DNA from: Irpex lacteus
Taxonomy: Eukaryota > Basidiomycota > Agaricomycetes > Polyporales > Irpicaceae
Direction of reading: 5' to 3'
Length of the DNA stretch: 64,000 bases
Assembly (NCBI GenBank): GCA_001986395.2
Contig: MQVO02000002.1
Span: 1,984,001 to 2,048,000 of the forward strand
The notes below the pieces were generated by a model. It was not told the origin of the DNA, did no database searches, and saw nothing but the letters and a program-made list of their open reading frames with translations. Shown here piece after piece: positions 61,601 through 64,000 of the stretch. The position numbers were made by a program, and so were the translations under genes. Numbering within the stretch: position 1 is the first letter of the stretch; each line of letters opens with the position of its first letter.

Positions 61601-62389
61601 TTGGACGACAGGTCGATGGCGTCCTGCTCTATACGTGCCCATGTTGATGCGCTTGATGCTCGGGACGACAAGAAGCGACAGCAAGAGCCTAAGGTTTCAG
61701 AGTTTCAATTCAACAACGTATACCTGGGGTCCAGAGAGGAGAAGTCAGTCAGCGACTTCGTTCGCGCCGCCAGCGGCGATGCTGCCTTCACTGCCTTTCA
61801 GCACCGGCTGAAGACATGTGTCAATCGGCTTCGGGAACAGGAAGGACAGCATTCTATAGATGTGGATGGCGCAGACAAGGTCAGTGGGTTGTGTGCTACT
61901 CTACTAGTTACTGAACTCGATTAATAGATTATGGACTGTGTGTACCTGAAGACAAGCTACGAGTCCACCGTGCACTGGCGAACAGTGACGGATATACTGC
62001 GATGCAATCCGTCATGGAAGGGCGAGCCAAGATTCGACGTTGTGATTGTAAACGACGGCGACTCTGGCACAATCTTTTGCAGGCTTGTGCGCATTTTCAC
62101 GTACACGGCCCCCGAGGAAACACGGATGTACGCTCTCGCCCTCGTCCAGCCTCTCAATGCTTCTGGTGGAACTCGCCCCGGTGATTCCGAACTGGGTCTC
62201 TGTCGTATACGCGCCAAGCCCCGTTCTCAGACTCGTGTGCTTCCCGCGAGGGCTATCATACGTGGTGCGTTAGTGATTGAAGACCCGACACATCGCGACG
62301 AGTTTACAGTAGTGGATACGATCGATACTGACATGTTTCTTCGTTGCATGCCCCTGTTTCCGAACCGTGACACCGTGAATGTATACTAG
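58629..62389 (+). mobile_element. Plavaka-type transposase gene, apparently intact
   Basis: Start ATG at 58629 (MAGKRPSRQGKALSTLRS). A C-x2-C-x12-H-x4-C finger (VECSHCGVSFRPKGFSRHF) opens the protein. Then the acidic EDWTEIELREFEEDSG block, VYHQAFHEFLKEVAFYSKHG, LYPYIHILSADYQEQ, a CPVC knuckle, SFDRLHAYMGLFKDHLFPE, a conserved HSHVHAARDILMKGVI and NMDTKPNERLNGPMRKAYLF, NFKNIERQ, and a long C-terminal domain ending DTVNVY and TAG. These are characteristic of Plavaka transposases of Agaricomycetes, placed in the CACTA/EnSpm group. About 13 exons join without stops or frameshifts, giving close to 950 residues. The family moves by cut-and-paste. Whether the element can still move depends on its termini, which I did not locate. 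Confidence 0.83.
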
Positions 62390-64000
62390 TAGTTCCATCG
62401 AGATAAATGCAATGGTATCAGTACATAAACGTGCTACGTGCTCAGATTTGGTACATGCAAGTGCTGCTGTGTGTTAAAAAAACAATCCGTAACTGTGCGT
62501 TCACTGCATCATTTACAACCTACATACAACATATCCAATAGGCCACCGCGTCAGAGCGCACTAGCGCTGGCACTTATATTCTCTCACCGACCATGAGCTC
62601 TGCTAGGAGACGACAGGGATGTCGCTATATCAATCAATTGCACTCCCTAGTTATGCTGTGAGTATTTATTTGCAAGAAATAGTATGTATCTAACCAGTAG
62701 ATCAACCTTGAAAACTCTTCCGAGTCAAGGGTCCAGGCTCGGACATTCTGCATGTTCGAACGAGCAGATTCGGCACCTATACTAGTGAGCACACTCGCAA
62801 GACTAATGGAAGTATTCTACATACGTCGCGGAATACTTATGCACGTTTACAGCGACCGAGTTAAGCTTAAAAGCCATATACTATCTTGTTGTATCAGGGC
62901 TGCCACGTCGCGCGGCTCAAAGTCTAATCAACCTCAATTCTTCACGACCTCAGGCTGCATGGTAGAGTGTAACCCCAAATCGATGTAAATTCAGTAAGAC
63001 GTTCATATTAACTCACATGACGACTGAAACTTCTGCAATCTAGAGGTTACGATGGCCGCCCCGAGTCGAGTTGGCCAAACTTTGATGCAAGGGCTAAACC
63101 GAGCCCTGCGGAGAAGTATGTGCCGACTTCGACAACGGCAATACCATCGCTTGCCTGCACCGCTGCTTGGCCATGTCGCACATTTGCTGACGGCGATGCC
63201 AGCTATCTGCCGCGGCTCTCTTCAAAGACATGAATATCATCAATATAGGTATGACACCTTCCTTAATCATGATGTTCGGTGAATACCAGTCACGGTGAGC
63301 ATTCAATATCACAGGCGCAATGATTGTGCTGATTTCTCGCACTGCCACACGCATGTCACTTGTATTTCCGTGCGATGTCTCTCACGAGTACCTCATTTCA
63401 CAGCAATAGGAACCCTTGATATATCATCCGTATCTCACGTTTTAACATCCAGTATTCTATTCCGGAAGCAACCAGAGTATCGTTCCTGTCATTTCGTTCC
63501 AGATTTTCACGGCACTTCTGATACCTTCGACGTCAACAGCGCTGCGAATCCGACTCTCCTCTCACTCCCGCGCCAATTGTGGTATCGTGTCGCGCACCAA
63601 GACGTTTGCAAGATGGCATCTTGCCTTCCCCCACTCTGTCTCACTCCTCTCAGTCAACCTAGTCCCGCACTCCACGCAAAACGCTTGTCCCCCATTCTCC
63701 GCCATCAATAGCCCTCTCTGCCAGTACAAATTGAGATATTTATTCTGTCGGTGCGTACTCACACCTACTTGCTTCCTTTTATAGCTCGCTATTTTGGGAA
63801 TTCATGCTAATCTCGAACGCACCTCCGCTTAAATCAGGCCATCAAGTTTTTTTTGTGATATTCGGCAGCCTGGAGACATACCCGTCGTGTTTTCTGCCAA
63901 GGCCACCTCAAGCTCTGACTCATCGACTAGCAGCCATGCCCTATTCGTTGTTCCGTTTGTCCAGTCACCCGTTTGCAACACCCGACTGCCCTCTCCCATC
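62390..64000. other. Right-end region, no gene settled
   Basis: Should contain the right end of the transposon. Near 63050-63240 both strands read as protein-like stretches (plus: YDGRPESSWPNFDARAKPS; minus: IAVVEVGTYFSAGLGLALAS) and neither has a credible start. At 63880-64000 the plus strand stays open (VVFSAKATSSSDSSTSS, ALFVVPFVQSPVC) to the window edge and may be an exon of a gene continuing outside. A minus-strand peptide with CVECGTRL near 63670 is also possible. None is firm. Confidence 0.3.

Noticed and set aside
63094..63354. Minus-strand 86-codon frame
   Set aside because: No ATG start, no motif, and the opposite strand looks equally protein-like; left as unresolved right-end sequence.
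1..64000. tRNA genes, rRNA and CRISPR arrays
   Set aside because: I looked for T-loop GGTTCGA-type boxes and for regularly spaced direct repeats on both strands and found no convincing case.

Overview
The window is nuclear DNA of a filamentous basidiomycete, most likely an Agaricomycete. The genes are dense and on both strands. Most are broken by many short introns (about 50-70 nt) with GT...AG ends and CTRAY branch points. Several families are typical of mushroom-forming fungi: a FunK1-type kinase, a Plavaka-type transposase, MYND-finger duplicates and P/Q-rich fungal-only proteins. No bacterial, viral, plasmid, CRISPR or tRNA feature was recognised.

Layout. 1-2853 (+): 3' two-thirds of a secreted GH31 alpha-glucosidase. 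3038-6171 (-): large protein with two Rap1-type Myb modules. 7087-8205 and 8788-9507 (+): two paralogous single-pass membrane proteins with a C-terminal PPxY motif. 9626-11310 (-): Hos1/HDAC8-like deacetylase. 11975-14321 and 15119-17504 (-): tandem MYND-finger paralogues. 17921-19114 (-): inositol polyphosphate multikinase. 20495-22327 (+): cyclase/kynurenine-formamidase-like enzyme. 22521-26393 (+): large unrecognised protein. 26825-27118 (+): small unknown protein. 27371-28823 and 29908-31293 (-): two paralogous P/Q-rich fungal proteins. 33676-35779 (+): eIF2A. 36052-37653 (+): Atg15 vacuolar lipase. 37890-40658 (-): GH5 steryl-glucosidase/glycoceramidase-like enzyme ending in a CaaX-like box. 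40873-42076: two facing copies of an unknown coding fragment. 42415-44048 (-): Cdc73. About 44210-44960 (+): apparent non-coding, twice-spliced transcript, each intron holding a C/D-snoRNA-like element. 45198-49562 (+): tandem family of unknown acidic proteins with one clean copy and several decayed ones. 49667-56351 (+): intersectin/Cin1-like endocytic scaffold with a Rho-GEF module. 56548-about 58200 (+): FunK1 gene without its catalytic lobe. 58629-62389 (+): apparently intact Plavaka transposase. From 62390 to the end no gene could be settled.

Most of the window is housekeeping: endocytosis and Rho signalling, transcription elongation, chromatin, inositol phosphates, autophagy, translation and cell-wall or sterol glycoside turnover. 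The accessory character lies in the local duplications (PPxY pair, MYND pair, P/Q-rich pair, the 45-49.6 kb family) and in the FunK1/Plavaka region at the right. The best candidates for something undescribed are the 45-49.6 kb family, the presumptive snoRNA host gene beside CDC73 and the PPxY membrane-protein pair. All exon joins were made by eye.
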